From positions 1 to 64,000 of the forward strand of contig PBKC01000072.1 in the NCBI GenBank assembly GCA_002721365.1: DNA of 64,000 bases, given 5' to 3'. The notes beneath the pieces are model-generated. The model saw only the letters and a list, made by a program, of their open reading frames with translations. It did not search any database and was not told the origin of the DNA. Of this stretch, positions 25,138 to 33,389 are shown piece after piece (position 1 is the first letter of the stretch; every line of letters starts with the position of its first letter). This DNA is from Rhodospirillaceae bacterium. GTDB taxonomy: Bacteria; Pseudomonadota; Alphaproteobacteria; GCA-2721365. The translations under genes were made by a program, and so were the position numbers.

Positions 25138-26121
25138 TCAGCGTTCGGCGTCTTCCCACATCGGATCGACGCCGACATACCGGATCAATGCTCGCCGCAT
25201 CTCACGGACATAGGCCCAGTTCGGTGTGATGCCCAGATCGCGGGCAGCGACATATTCCGTCCAGGCTTCCTCGTGCTGCCCGGCTCGAAACAGCGCTTTA
25301 GACAGCATGCGCCGTGCTTCGCCCCACTCCGGCGAGAGAGAGACGGCGACCTTGTCGGCGGCCACCGCCCCGTTATAGTCGCGCTCCAGATAAGCCTCGT
25401 AGCCGCGGCCCATATAGGCACGGGCGAGAGGATGCGCTTCCCCCACCGGGGCGTTCTCCTGGTAGACCGCGGTCAGCCGCGCCACCGTGGCTTCGTCGAT
25501 GCCGTCGATCCCGCGCCGGAAATCGAAATCGCGCATCGTCCTGATGACGGCAGCGGTCGCCTCATCGATGCCGAATTCGAGGGCTCCCGCCCCGAACATC
25601 AGTGAGGTCCGGTCATGCGAGTGCCAGGCGCCGAAAAGATGGGCGAATTCATGGGCGATGATCACCGTGTTGCGGCGCTCGTCATATTCGCCTGAGTCGA
25701 CCACCAGCACATAGGAACCGAGCGTCGTCGCCACGCCCTTGACGAGGCTTGGCTGGCTCGAAATCCCCAGAACGATGTCCGCGTCACCGTGCGGCGCATC
25801 GTTCTCCAATTCGCGGAGGCGCCCCGTCATATCGGTACCGCGATTGTCGGACACCCATTCGTTGATCGATACGACCTTCCAGCGGATGGCGAACTCGCGC
25901 TCGTAGAAGTCGGAAACGGCGGCGAGGCGGTTTTTCAGCAATTCACGCCAATTGCTGCGGCTGCGAAATTCTTCGTCAGCGGCGATCGCAACGGTGATCT
26001 CCCGCACCTCGACCGCCTGGGCGTGGCCGACGGCGGCCGATGTGAGCATGGAAACGGCAATAGCGGCAAAAAACCGCCGCACAGTTGGTCGATTGGCCAT
26101 CGAAACGAGCAGTGACATCAT
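25138..26121 (-). CDS. Exported metzincin-type metalloprotease with C-terminal repeat helices
   Basis: A protein of about 327 residues with a signal peptide (MANRPTVRRFFAAIAVSMLT to AVGHAQA) and the zinc motif IIAHEFAHLFGAWHSHD, a full HExxHxxGxxH. A methionine in TSLMFG soon after could be the Met-turn. The C-terminal third (RAYMGRGYEAYLERDYNGAV, then LSKALFRAGQHEEAW) looks like two to three TPR units. The start is uncertain: ATG 26121 follows GGTGGG, while ATG 26100 gives the cleanest signal peptide. It should act in the periplasm or outside; the substrate is unknown. It shares little with the nearby astacin-like protein beyond the zinc motif. Confidence 0.8.
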   Translation of the reverse strand: MMSLLVSMANRPTVRRFFAAIAVSMLTSAAVGHAQAVEVREITVAIAADEEFRSRSNWRELLKNRLAAVSDFYEREFAIRWKVVSINEWVSDNRGTDMTGRLRELENDAPHGDADIVLGISSQPSLVKGVATTLGSYVLVVDSGEYDERRNTVIIAHEFAHLFGAWHSHDRTSLMFGAGALEFGIDEATAAVIRTMRDFDFRRGIDGIDEATVARLTAVYQENAPVGEAHPLARAYMGRGYEAYLERDYNGAVAADKVAVSLSPEWGEARRMLSKALFRAGQHEEAWTEYVAARDLGITPNWAYVREMRRALIRYVGVDPMWEDAER

Positions 26122-26342
26122 CTCAATACCCACCGTGCTATTCTGTCATTGTGCACTGCACAAAAACAAGCAAGGTGCGTGCCGCACCGGTCCTCCCTTT
26201 GTCACGATCGCGTGATTTCATGAATAAACACTTCATGAGAATAGGTCGCTGCCTCGACGCCGTCCGGCCCGGGAACCGCGGACGACCGGGCGTGGTGGAA
26301 TGCAGCCGTGGAACATTGACATCCCGGTACCGCCTCCACACG

Positions 26343-27575
26343 ATGAAGGCGATAGCGGCGGAGGCAAGGATTGGTCGAGTGGCCGGCGGACAGGAAGGCG
26401 GCGCTAAGCCCCAGATCGCGATCGCGCGGAGCGAAGCGGAAAAGCAGGCGATCTACCGCTTCCGGTTCCGCATTTTCGTCGATGAACTGAAGCAGACGAT
26501 CGCCGACGCCGACTATGGCGCGAAAACCGTGTTCGACGGTTTGGACGAAACCGCCGTTCACCTGTACATGACCGCCAAAGGCAAGATCATCGCGGCCATC
26601 CGCCTCAACCTCGGCAAGCTGACGCCGGTTCCTTCGCATCTCTATCAGGCCTATGCACTCGACCGTTTTACGGCTTTCCCGGCCGAGCAGATTTCTTTCA
26701 CTGGACACCTCGCGATCGACCCGCAATGGCAGGCGGGCAGCGTGCCCGCCGTTCTGCTCGGCGCCACCTACAAGCTCGCCCGCCAGCAGGGCATTCGCTT
26801 CGACTTCTGCCACTGCGCACCGAGCTTCGTCGGACTCTACGAGCATCTGGGCTATCGCCGCTATACCGACAATTTCGTCGATCGAACCGCGGGCTATCAG
26901 GTTCCCCTCGTCCTGCTGTCCGAGGACGTCGACCACCTGAAGAAGTCGGGATCACCCTTCTACAAGCTCGCACTGCAACACAAGAATACCGCAAAGACCA
27001 CGGTGTGGTTCAGCCGGGAGTTCCCGGATGCCGCCAGCGGGGCGAGTGGCGCGCGGATGTCCGACGAGGACTTCTGGAAGATGCTGACCCAGAAGCTCCA
27101 GCAGATTCCGCTGGTCAGTATCCCCCTGCTGAAGGGGCTGGAATACGATCAGGCGAAGCGCTTCCTGAACGTCGGCACGGTGCTCAAGGTGAAGGCAGGC
27201 GACGCGATCGTCCGCCGCGGCGACATCGGTAATGAGATGTTCGTGGTGCTGGCCGGTGCCGTGGAAGTGCGGGGCGACTTCGGCAATGGCGAAGTCGTGC
27301 TGGCCAATCTTGGCCAGGGCGACGTCTTCGGCGAGCTCGCTTTCCTGACCGAGCAGCCGCGCACCGCCAATGTCGTCGCCGTCAGCGACACCGAGGTCAT
27401 GGTGCTGACCCAGAAATTCTTCGAGCAGGTGATGGACAAGCTGCCGGCCATCACCTCGAAGGTGCTGTTCAACCTCTGCCTGATCCTCTGCGAGCGCCTG
27501 AAGACCAGCACCGACAAATGGATGCAGGCGGTCTCCGACCAGCGCGACGACGGCGAGCGCAAGCTGGCGAGTTGA
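26343..27575 (+). CDS. N-acyltransferase-like domain fused to a cyclic-nucleotide-binding domain
   Basis: A protein of about 410 residues. The first part (about 20-190) has the GNAT-type fold of autoinducer or N-acyl amino acid synthases: AIYRFRFRIFVDEL, then ISFTGHLAIDPQWQAGSVPA and FVGLYEHLGYRRY. The C-terminal part (about 265-390) is a cyclic-nucleotide-binding domain with GDAIVRRGDIGNEMFVVLAG and GDVFGELAFLTEQPRTANV, including the phosphate-binding GELA and arginine. A natural reading is an acyltransferase gated by cAMP or cGMP. No DNA-binding domain is seen. The start is uncertain; the frame is open to 26085 and overlaps the divergent protease gene, and a GTG near 26382 is also possible. 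Confidence 0.75.
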   Translation: MKAIAAEARIGRVAGGQEGGAKPQIAIARSEAEKQAIYRFRFRIFVDELKQTIADADYGAKTVFDGLDETAVHLYMTAKGKIIAAIRLNLGKLTPVPSHLYQAYALDRFTAFPAEQISFTGHLAIDPQWQAGSVPAVLLGATYKLARQQGIRFDFCHCAPSFVGLYEHLGYRRYTDNFVDRTAGYQVPLVLLSEDVDHLKKSGSPFYKLALQHKNTAKTTVWFSREFPDAASGASGARMSDEDFWKMLTQKLQQIPLVSIPLLKGLEYDQAKRFLNVGTVLKVKAGDAIVRRGDIGNEMFVVLAGAVEVRGDFGNGEVVLANLGQGDVFGELAFLTEQPRTANVVAVSDTEVMVLTQKFFEQVMDKLPAITSKVLFNLCLILCERLKTSTDKWMQAVSDQRDDGERKLAS

Positions 27576-27616
27576 TCGTCCGGGCGAAGCGTTCGGGTAA
27601 GTTAGGCTCCGCTCGA

Positions 27617-27645
27617 TTGACGTTTGTACATACAACTCCCATCAT
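27617..27645 (+). promoter_or_regulatory. brnTA promoter with dyad operator
   Basis: TTGACG (27617-27622), 17 bases, CATCAT (27640-27645). Between the two elements lies TTGTA-CA-TACAA (27624-27635), a perfect 5-bp dyad well placed for repression by the BrnA antitoxin. The predicted start of transcription is within a few bases of the brnT ATG, so the message would be nearly leaderless. Confidence 0.5.
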
Positions 27646-27654
27646 TGAGATGCG

Positions 27655-27960
27655 ATGATCTTCGCCGGCTTCGATTGGGACGATGGAAATCGCGACAAGT
27701 GCCGTAAGCATGGGGTCTCCGCAGAAGAGATCGAAGCACTCTTTTCCGGCACGCTCATGCTTCTCCCGGATCACGCTCATTCAGCAACAGAGGAGCGTTT
27801 TCGAGCTATCGGTCGAACTAAAGACGGGCGTTCGATCTTCGTTGTGTTCGCGATACGCCAACAAGACGGGGGGACCCTCATCCGTCCTATCAGCGCGCGA
27901 TACATGCATCGCAAGGAGATCAGACACTATGAAGAAGAAAATCCCGACCTTCAGGAGTGA
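27655..27960 (+). CDS. brnT: BrnT-family ribonuclease toxin
   Basis: A 101-residue RelE-fold toxin of the type II BrnT/BrnA system that inhibits translation by cutting RNA. The family pattern is complete: FDWDDGNRDKCRKHGVS at the N-terminus, ERFRAIGRTKDGRSIFVVFA in the middle, and LIRPISARYMHRKEIRHYE at the end, which carries the RxxxARxAxRxE-like catalytic segment. The gene precedes its antitoxin, as usual for BrnTA, and overlaps it by 32 bases. The ribosome-binding site is weak. Confidence 0.92.
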   Translation: MIFAGFDWDDGNRDKCRKHGVSAEEIEALFSGTLMLLPDHAHSATEERFRAIGRTKDGRSIFVVFAIRQQDGGTLIRPISARYMHRKEIRHYEEENPDLQE

Positions 27961-28180
27961 TGAAGAGGCGGAAGCGTTTGTCGAGACTGCCGATCTGAGC
28001 GAGTACGACCTTTCGGGCGCCATACCCGTGCGGTTCGAGTTCGAGAAGAAGGGCGCGCGCGTCAACATGCGGCTGCCGGCGCCGCTGCTTGAAGCGGTCA
28101 AGGAGCGGGCGGCCGCCCGCGGCATTCCCTATCAGCGGTTTATCCGCGAGGTTCTGGAGCGGGCGGTCGCGCAGGGGTGA
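27929..28180 (+). CDS. brnA: BrnA-family antitoxin
   Basis: An 83-residue antitoxin. The N-terminal part (TFRSDEEAEAFVETADLSEY) binds and neutralises BrnT; the C-terminal part (VNMRLPAPLLEAVKERAAAR then GIPYQRFIREVLERAV) is a ribbon-helix-helix DNA-binding domain that also represses the operon. AAGGAG lies 10 bases upstream of the ATG, inside brnT, a stronger site than that of the toxin, which favours antitoxin excess. The reading frame continues far upstream but that part is brnT in another frame. Confidence 0.92.
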   Translation: MKKKIPTFRSDEEAEAFVETADLSEYDLSGAIPVRFEFEKKGARVNMRLPAPLLEAVKERAAARGIPYQRFIREVLERAVAQG

Positions 28181-28198
28181 GGGCGGGCTGTGCCCTCA
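28178..28198. terminator. Hairpin sharing the stop codons of brnA and the dehydratase gene
   Basis: TGAGGGC (28178-28184) and GCCCTCA (28192-28198) around a 7-base loop. The TGA stop of brnA forms the left end and the TGA stop of the convergent dehydratase gene forms the right end, so one compact hairpin closes both genes. Confidence 0.5.
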
Positions 28199-29923
28199 GT
28201 GGATCTCCGGCTCCGGGACTTCGCCGTCGGCTTCCAGGAAGTCGAAGTCGCAGCCTTTGTCGGCCTGGGTGACGTGTCCTGAGAACAGGCGGCCGTAGCC
28301 ACGCGGGTAGTGTGGCTTGGGCGGTGTCCAGGCGGCCCGGCGGCGTTCGCGTTCGGCCGGGTCGATGTCGAGGTCGAGGCGCCGGCCGGGGACGTCGAGA
28401 GTGATCCGGTCGCCGTCGCGGACGAGGCCGAGCGGTCCGCCGACAAAGGATTCCGGGGCGACGTGGAGGACGCAGGTGCCGTAGCTGGTGCCGCTCATCC
28501 GCGCGTCCGAAATCCGCACCATGTCGCGGACGCCCTCTTTCAGCAGCTTCTTAGGAATCGGGAGCTGCCCCCATTCCGGCATGCCGGGGCCGCCGACGGG
28601 CCCCGCGTTCTGGAGGACCAGCACCGAGTCCGCGGTGACGGCGAGGTCGTCGGAATCGATCCGCGCGGCCATGTCGTTGTAGTCCCGGAACACCACTGCC
28701 GGGCCGGTGTGGCGGAGAAGCTTCGGGTCGGCGGCGATGGGCTTGATCACGCAGCCATCGGGGGCGAGCGAGCCGGTGAGCACCGCGGTCGTCGGTTCCG
28801 ACGAGACCGGATTGTCGAGCGGGCGGATCACGTCGTCGTGGAAGACCTTGGCGCCGGCGATGTTCTCGCCGAGCGTCCGCCCGTTGACGGTCGAGGCTGC
28901 CAGATTGAGGCTGCCCGCGATCCGCGTCATCAGGCCGCGGAGACCGCCCGCATAGTAGAAATCCTCCATCAGGAAGCGCCCCGCCGGCCGGATGTCGGCC
29001 AGCAGCGGCACGGCACGCGCGGCGTCGTCGAATTTGGCGAGCGGCAGGTCGATGCCGGCGCGCCGCGCCATCGCCACCAGATGGACGACGGAATTGGTCG
29101 AGCCGCCGATCGCCATCACCACGGCGAGGGCGTTATCGAAAGCGGCCGGCGTCAGGATGTCGGAGGGCTTGAGGTCTGCCCAGGCGATCTCCACCGCCCG
29201 CCGCCCCGACTGCGTGGCGAGGCGGGCATGGTTCGAGTCCGATGCCGGGATCGAGGCAGCGCCGGGTAGCGTGAGGCCGAGGGCTTCCGCCGCCGAGGTC
29301 ATCGTCGAGGCGGTGCCCATGGTCATGCAGTGGCCGGGCGAGCGGGCGATTCCGTTCTCGATCTCCTGCCAGTCGGTCTCGGTGATGTTGCCGGCGCGAA
29401 GCTCGGCCCAGTACTTCCAGACGTCGCTGCCGCTGCCCAGAGTCTCGCCGCCCCAATGGCCGCGGAGCATGGGGCCGGCGGGCATGAAGATCGCCGGGAT
29501 GTTCATGCTCGCCGCCGCCATCAGCATCGCCGGCGTTGTCTTGTCGCAGCCCCCCATCAGGACAGCGGCGTCGATCGGGTGGCTGCGCAGCAGTTCCTCG
29601 ACCTCCATGGCGAGGAAGTTGCGGTAGAGCATGGTGGTCGGCTTGACGAAGGGTTCGCCCAGCGACATCGCCGGCAGCTCCACCGGGAAGCCGCCCGCCT
29701 GCCAGATGCCCCGCTTCACCTCTTCCGCCCGCTGGCGGAAATGGGCGTGGCAGGGGTTCATGTCGCTCCAGGTGTTGACGACGCCGATCACCGGCTTTCC
29801 GGTGAAGTCGGCATCGTCGAAGCCCTGCTGCTTGGTCCGCGACCGGTGGCCGAACGACCGGAGGTCGCGCGCGCCGTACCACCGGTGGCTGCGGAATTCC
29901 TCCGCAGTCTTCCGCTTCGTCAC
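28196..29923 (-). CDS. IlvD/Edd-family dehydratase, probably sugar-acid type
   Basis: A 575-residue Fe-S dehydratase. Candidate cluster ligands are Cys58 (MNPCHAHF), Cys126 (MGGCDKTTPAM, with the Mg-binding lysine) and Cys199 (SPGHCMTMGTAST). The N-terminus RSHRWYGARDLRSFGHRSRT and the C-terminal RRAAWTPPKPHYPRGYGRLF are features of the arabinonate/xylonate dehydratase branch rather than of the branched-chain IlvD, so conversion of an aldonate to its 2-keto-3-deoxy acid is likely. It starts just downstream of an SDR gene on the same strand, which suits a sugar-acid pathway. Exact substrate unknown. Confidence 0.9.
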   Translation of the reverse strand: MTKRKTAEEFRSHRWYGARDLRSFGHRSRTKQQGFDDADFTGKPVIGVVNTWSDMNPCHAHFRQRAEEVKRGIWQAGGFPVELPAMSLGEPFVKPTTMLYRNFLAMEVEELLRSHPIDAAVLMGGCDKTTPAMLMAAASMNIPAIFMPAGPMLRGHWGGETLGSGSDVWKYWAELRAGNITETDWQEIENGIARSPGHCMTMGTASTMTSAAEALGLTLPGAASIPASDSNHARLATQSGRRAVEIAWADLKPSDILTPAAFDNALAVVMAIGGSTNSVVHLVAMARRAGIDLPLAKFDDAARAVPLLADIRPAGRFLMEDFYYAGGLRGLMTRIAGSLNLAASTVNGRTLGENIAGAKVFHDDVIRPLDNPVSSEPTTAVLTGSLAPDGCVIKPIAADPKLLRHTGPAVVFRDYNDMAARIDSDDLAVTADSVLVLQNAGPVGGPGMPEWGQLPIPKKLLKEGVRDMVRISDARMSGTSYGTCVLHVAPESFVGGPLGLVRDGDRITLDVPGRRLDLDIDPAERERRRAAWTPPKPHYPRGYGRLFSGHVTQADKGCDFDFLEADGEVPEPEIH

Positions 29924-29925
29924 CG

Positions 29926-30660
29926 TCAGTCGGTCTCGACGATGCCGACGCCGCCGATGATCTGCTCGGTCGGGCAGACCTCGATCAGCGAGATGTTCAC
30001 GCGCTGCGGCTTGTCGACGGCGAAGACCACCGCTTCGGCGATGTCGTCGGGGGTCAGCGCCTTGAAGCCCTTTACGGGGTCCTTGGCGCGGGCCTCGCCG
30101 AAGGCGACGCGGAAGAAGTCGGTACCGACGCGGGCCGGGCAGATTTCCGTGACGCGGACCTTGCTGCCCTGGATCTCGATACGGAGGTTCTGGCTGAACA
30201 GGTGGATGGCGCCCTTGGTCGCGCCGTAGATCGACGCCTTGATCGGGTAGAGGCCGGCGACCGAGCTGATGTTGATGATGTGGCCGTGCTTGCGCGCCAT
30301 CATCCCCGGCAGCATCGCCCGGGTAAGGTGCATCACCGCCTTCACGTTGGTGTCGACGGTGGTGTCGATATCGCCCCGCTCGGAGGTCGGCAGACCGTCC
30401 ATGCCGAGCCCCAGCCCGGCATTGTTCACCAGGACGTCGACTTCGATCTTGCTCAGCGTGTCGTAGATCGCGTCCGTGTCGAGAAGGTCGACCCCGTAGG
30501 TCTTGCAGCCGGTCTCGGCCGCCAGCGCCTCCAGTTTGTCGGTGCGGCGGGCGACGGCATGGACCTCCAGGCCTTTCGCGCTCAGCTGGCGGACGATCGC
30601 TTCGCCGATGCCGCTCGATGCACCTGTGACCAGGGCGGACTTGTATTGGTCCTGGGACAT
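29926..30660 (-). CDS. Short-chain dehydrogenase/reductase
   Basis: A 244-residue classical SDR. TGASSGIGEAIVRQL binds the NAD(P) cofactor, VLVNNAGLGLGMDG is the NNAG motif, ISSVAGLYPIKASIYGATK carries the catalytic Ser and YxxxK, and EICPARVGTDFF follows. The VARRTD segment after strand 2 has arginines that favour NADP(H). GGAGG lies five bases before the ATG at 30660; the longer frame is not used. It ends two bases before the dehydratase start, so the two are almost surely one operon. The substrate is not predictable from sequence. Confidence 0.9.
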   Translation of the reverse strand: MSQDQYKSALVTGASSGIGEAIVRQLSAKGLEVHAVARRTDKLEALAAETGCKTYGVDLLDTDAIYDTLSKIEVDVLVNNAGLGLGMDGLPTSERGDIDTTVDTNVKAVMHLTRAMLPGMMARKHGHIINISSVAGLYPIKASIYGATKGAIHLFSQNLRIEIQGSKVRVTEICPARVGTDFFRVAFGEARAKDPVKGFKALTPDDIAEAVVFAVDKPQRVNISLIEVCPTEQIIGGVGIVETD

Positions 30661-30697
30661 GTTTCCTCCATGACTGAATTCTGGGGTGGACGGAGCG

Positions 30698-31102
30698 TCA
30701 TTCCGGCGTCGACACGGTATCGACCGAGAACCGTTGCATGGCCCAGCAGTCGATTTCGGCGTAGTCGGCACAGGTCGTTCGAACGACGGCCAGAAAGCTG
30801 CTCGCCGCCGGGCCCGTCTCGCCGGAATTGACCGTCACGCTTCCTTTGACCTGCCAGGTATCGATGGAAAACGAGCCACGCTTGCGCTGGGGATAGATGT
30901 CGTCGACCTTCACTTCCAGCACCTCGCCGACCTCGAACTGTTGTTCGACCAGCTTCTCGGTCTGATCCTGGATCACCGCCGCCGGCGGACCGCTGTGGGT
31001 TACCCAGCGGTTGACCAGGAACGCCAGGATGGTGATCGCCGCCAAGCTGACCACCAGGATCAGACAACCGCGTCGGGCGGCTAATGTCCTTGGATCGGCC
31101 AT
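30698..31102 (-). CDS. Membrane-anchored protein of unknown function
   Basis: A 134-residue protein with one N-terminal membrane segment (about 13-32, CLILVVSLAAITILAFLV) and a beta-rich extracytoplasmic part containing KVDDIYPQRKRGSFSI and CADYAEIDCW, where two cysteines could form a disulfide. No family recognised. It lies between the TPP-enzyme gene and the SDR gene on the same strand and is probably cotranscribed with them. Confidence 0.65.
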   Translation of the reverse strand: MADPRTLAARRGCLILVVSLAAITILAFLVNRWVTHSGPPAAVIQDQTEKLVEQQFEVGEVLEVKVDDIYPQRKRGSFSIDTWQVKGSVTVNSGETGPAASSFLAVVRTTCADYAEIDCWAMQRFSVDTVSTPE

Positions 31103-31130
31103 GGTGACGCGCCTTTATCCGGCTCGACCT

Positions 31131-32813
31131 CTATCCCGCGGCGCTCACCCGCGCCCGGATCTCGGTCAGGCTCGCGAAGGTGGAGATGATCTCCTGCGAG
31201 ACCTTGAGCTCGATGACCGCCGGCTTGCCCGACTTGAGCGCCCGGTCCAGCGCCGGGGCGAACTCCGCGGTCTGCTCGACCGTCTCGCCATGCGCGCCGT
31301 AAGCGCGGGCGAGGGCGGCGAAATCCGGATTGGTGAGGTCGGTGCCGATGATCCGGCCCGGATGCAGGTTCTCCTGATACATGCGGATTGTGCCGTACAT
31401 GCTGTTGTTGAACACCAGGATCAGCACGTTGACGTTGTGGGCGACCGCGGTCGATAGCTCCTGACCGGTCATCATGAAGCCGCCGTCACCGACGAAAGTG
31501 ACGACGGTGCGGTCGGGCTCGGCGATCTTCGCCGCGATTCCGCCCGGCACGCCATAGCCCATCGATCCGTTGGTCGGGCCAACCAGCGACTTGGGCGCGC
31601 GATAACGCCAGAAACGCTGGGGCCAGCCGCTGAAGTTACCGGCGTCGATGGCGATGATGGTGTCGTCGGGCAGCGTCTCGTCGAGGGTCGTCATGACCGC
31701 TCCAAGGTCGAGCGCCGTGTCGAACGCCTTCGGCTTGCGTCCTTCCAGATAGGTCTTCCGGGCTTCCTCGGTCCAGCTTGCCCAGGGGCGTTCCGCCAGC
31801 GGCGGCAGATCGCGGAGGGCAGCGCCGAACTCCTGGGTGCCGGCGACAATGCCCAGGTCGGGCTGAAAGACTCGGCCAAGCTCGTCAGGGTCGGCATGGA
31901 CGTGGATCATGGTCTGCTTCGGCGCCGGCGTCTCCAGCAGCGTGTAGCCGCGGGTCGTCATCTCGCCCAGACGGGCACCGACCACCAGCAGCAGGTCGGC
32001 TTCCTCCAGCCGCTTGATCGTCGCCGGCGTGATGGTCGTGCCGAGATCGCCGACGAACACCGGCCGCTCGGTGCCGATCGAGTCCTGGCGGCGGAACGAG
32101 CACAGGACCGGGATGGCGTTGGCCTCGGCGAAGCTGCCGACGTCGGCGCTCGCCTGGGCCGTCCAGCCGCTGCCGCCGACGATCATCAGCGGCCGTTCCG
32201 CCTGACGCAGCAGCGCGATCATCCGGTCGATCTCGGCGCCGCCGGGATGGGGCCGCACCGCCTGATAGGGGCGGCCGTCATGAACCGTGCAGCGCTCGGT
32301 CAGCATATCCTCGGGCAGAGAGACCACCACCGGGCCGGGCCGTCCCGACGCTGCCGTGGCGAAGGCGCGATGGACGATCTCGGGGATGCGACGCGGGTCG
32401 TCGATCTCCGCCACCCATTTGGCGACCGACCCGAACATCGCCTTGTAGTCGATCTCCTGAAAAGCCTCGCGGCCCTTATGGCCGCGCTCGACTTGGCCGA
32501 TGAAGACGACCATCGGCGTCGAGTCCTGCATGGCGGTGTGGATGCCGATGCTGGCGTTGCACGCTCCGGGGCCGCGGGTCACGAAACAGACGCCCGGCCG
32601 GCTCTCCAGCTTGCCGTACGCTTCCGCCATGTAGCAGGCGCCGCCTTCCTGCCGGCAGGTGACGAGCCGGATATGGTTGGAGACATCGTTCAGGGCATCA
32701 AGGGCTTCGAGATAGCTTTCTCCCGGTACGGCGAACACCGTATCGACGCCATGAAGAACCAGGGCGTCGATCAGGATCTTGCCGCCGGTGCGCTCCCTCA
32801 ATTCCGTGCTCAT
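31131..32813 (-). CDS. Thiamine-diphosphate-dependent enzyme, acetolactate synthase-like
   Basis: A 560-residue three-domain ThDP enzyme. The N-terminal pyrimidine-binding domain contains TVFAVPGESYLEALDAL with the catalytic glutamate, the central domain follows, and the C-terminal domain has the VTFVGDGGFMMTGQEL to NNSMYGTI ThDP/Mg motif. It resembles the large subunit of acetolactate synthase but has no regulatory-subunit gene beside it, so it may be a different decarboxylase or ligase of the family, for example acting in sugar-acid or 2-oxo-acid use. Neighbours are an SDR and an IlvD/Edd dehydratase. The specific reaction is open. Confidence 0.87.
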   Translation of the reverse strand: MSTELRERTGGKILIDALVLHGVDTVFAVPGESYLEALDALNDVSNHIRLVTCRQEGGACYMAEAYGKLESRPGVCFVTRGPGACNASIGIHTAMQDSTPMVVFIGQVERGHKGREAFQEIDYKAMFGSVAKWVAEIDDPRRIPEIVHRAFATAASGRPGPVVVSLPEDMLTERCTVHDGRPYQAVRPHPGGAEIDRMIALLRQAERPLMIVGGSGWTAQASADVGSFAEANAIPVLCSFRRQDSIGTERPVFVGDLGTTITPATIKRLEEADLLLVVGARLGEMTTRGYTLLETPAPKQTMIHVHADPDELGRVFQPDLGIVAGTQEFGAALRDLPPLAERPWASWTEEARKTYLEGRKPKAFDTALDLGAVMTTLDETLPDDTIIAIDAGNFSGWPQRFWRYRAPKSLVGPTNGSMGYGVPGGIAAKIAEPDRTVVTFVGDGGFMMTGQELSTAVAHNVNVLILVFNNSMYGTIRMYQENLHPGRIIGTDLTNPDFAALARAYGAHGETVEQTAEFAPALDRALKSGKPAVIELKVSQEIISTFASLTEIRARVSAAG

Positions 32814-32923
32814 TGTTCTTTTCTCTCCCTGCCGATAGTCGGCGTCAGCCTAGATCAAGTTCGCAACCGGTTGAACCAGACTGATCGGCCGTCCGGTTGC
32901 CGCATCGGGCCGTTCGCGGGCCT

Positions 32924-33388
32924 TCATTGCGTGAAAAGGGGGTGCTCCACTCTGTCGCCGGCGCGGATGCCGAGCTTCTCTGCGGTACCGCCGTCAAGCT
33001 CCAGGACAGCGAGGGCTTGGCCGGCGGAATGAATGGGCTCGAGCGAAAGCGGCGTGGTGTCGGCGGCGATGTTGAGGATCGTCCCGTTCGCGCCGATGAA
33101 CAGCATGTCCAGAGGGACGTATGTGTTCTTCATCCACATCGCGACGTCCCGGGGTTCCTCGAAATCGAACAGCATGCCGGTGCCCGGAGGCACGTCTTCG
33201 CGGAACATCAGGCCGAGAGAACGCTTCTGCCGGGTATCGGCGATCTCGACGGAGAAGTGGTGGCGGGTGCCACCGCTGTCGATCCACAGGTCCTCCGTCC
33301 TGAAGAGGCCGCGGCTGTCGCTCGATTCCTGCGCCGCCAGGACGGCCGGGAAGACCAGAAGGGCCAGGAGAACGGTGAGAAGCTTCAT
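32924..33388 (-). CDS. DUF192 family exported protein
   Basis: A 154-residue protein with a signal peptide (MKLLTVLLALLVFPAVLAAQ) and a complete DUF192 domain: VEIADTRQKRSLGLMFRED, GMLFDFEEPRDVAMWMKNT, VPLDMLFIGANGTI and AVLELDGGTAEKLGI. DUF192 proteins are small extracytoplasmic beta-barrels with no established activity. Its start lies two bases after the stop of the WD40 gene, so the two genes are one transcription unit. Confidence 0.9.
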   Translation of the reverse strand: MKLLTVLLALLVFPAVLAAQESSDSRGLFRTEDLWIDSGGTRHHFSVEIADTRQKRSLGLMFREDVPPGTGMLFDFEEPRDVAMWMKNTYVPLDMLFIGANGTILNIAADTTPLSLEPIHSAGQALAVLELDGGTAEKLGIRAGDRVEHPLFTQ

Positions 33389-33389
33389 C

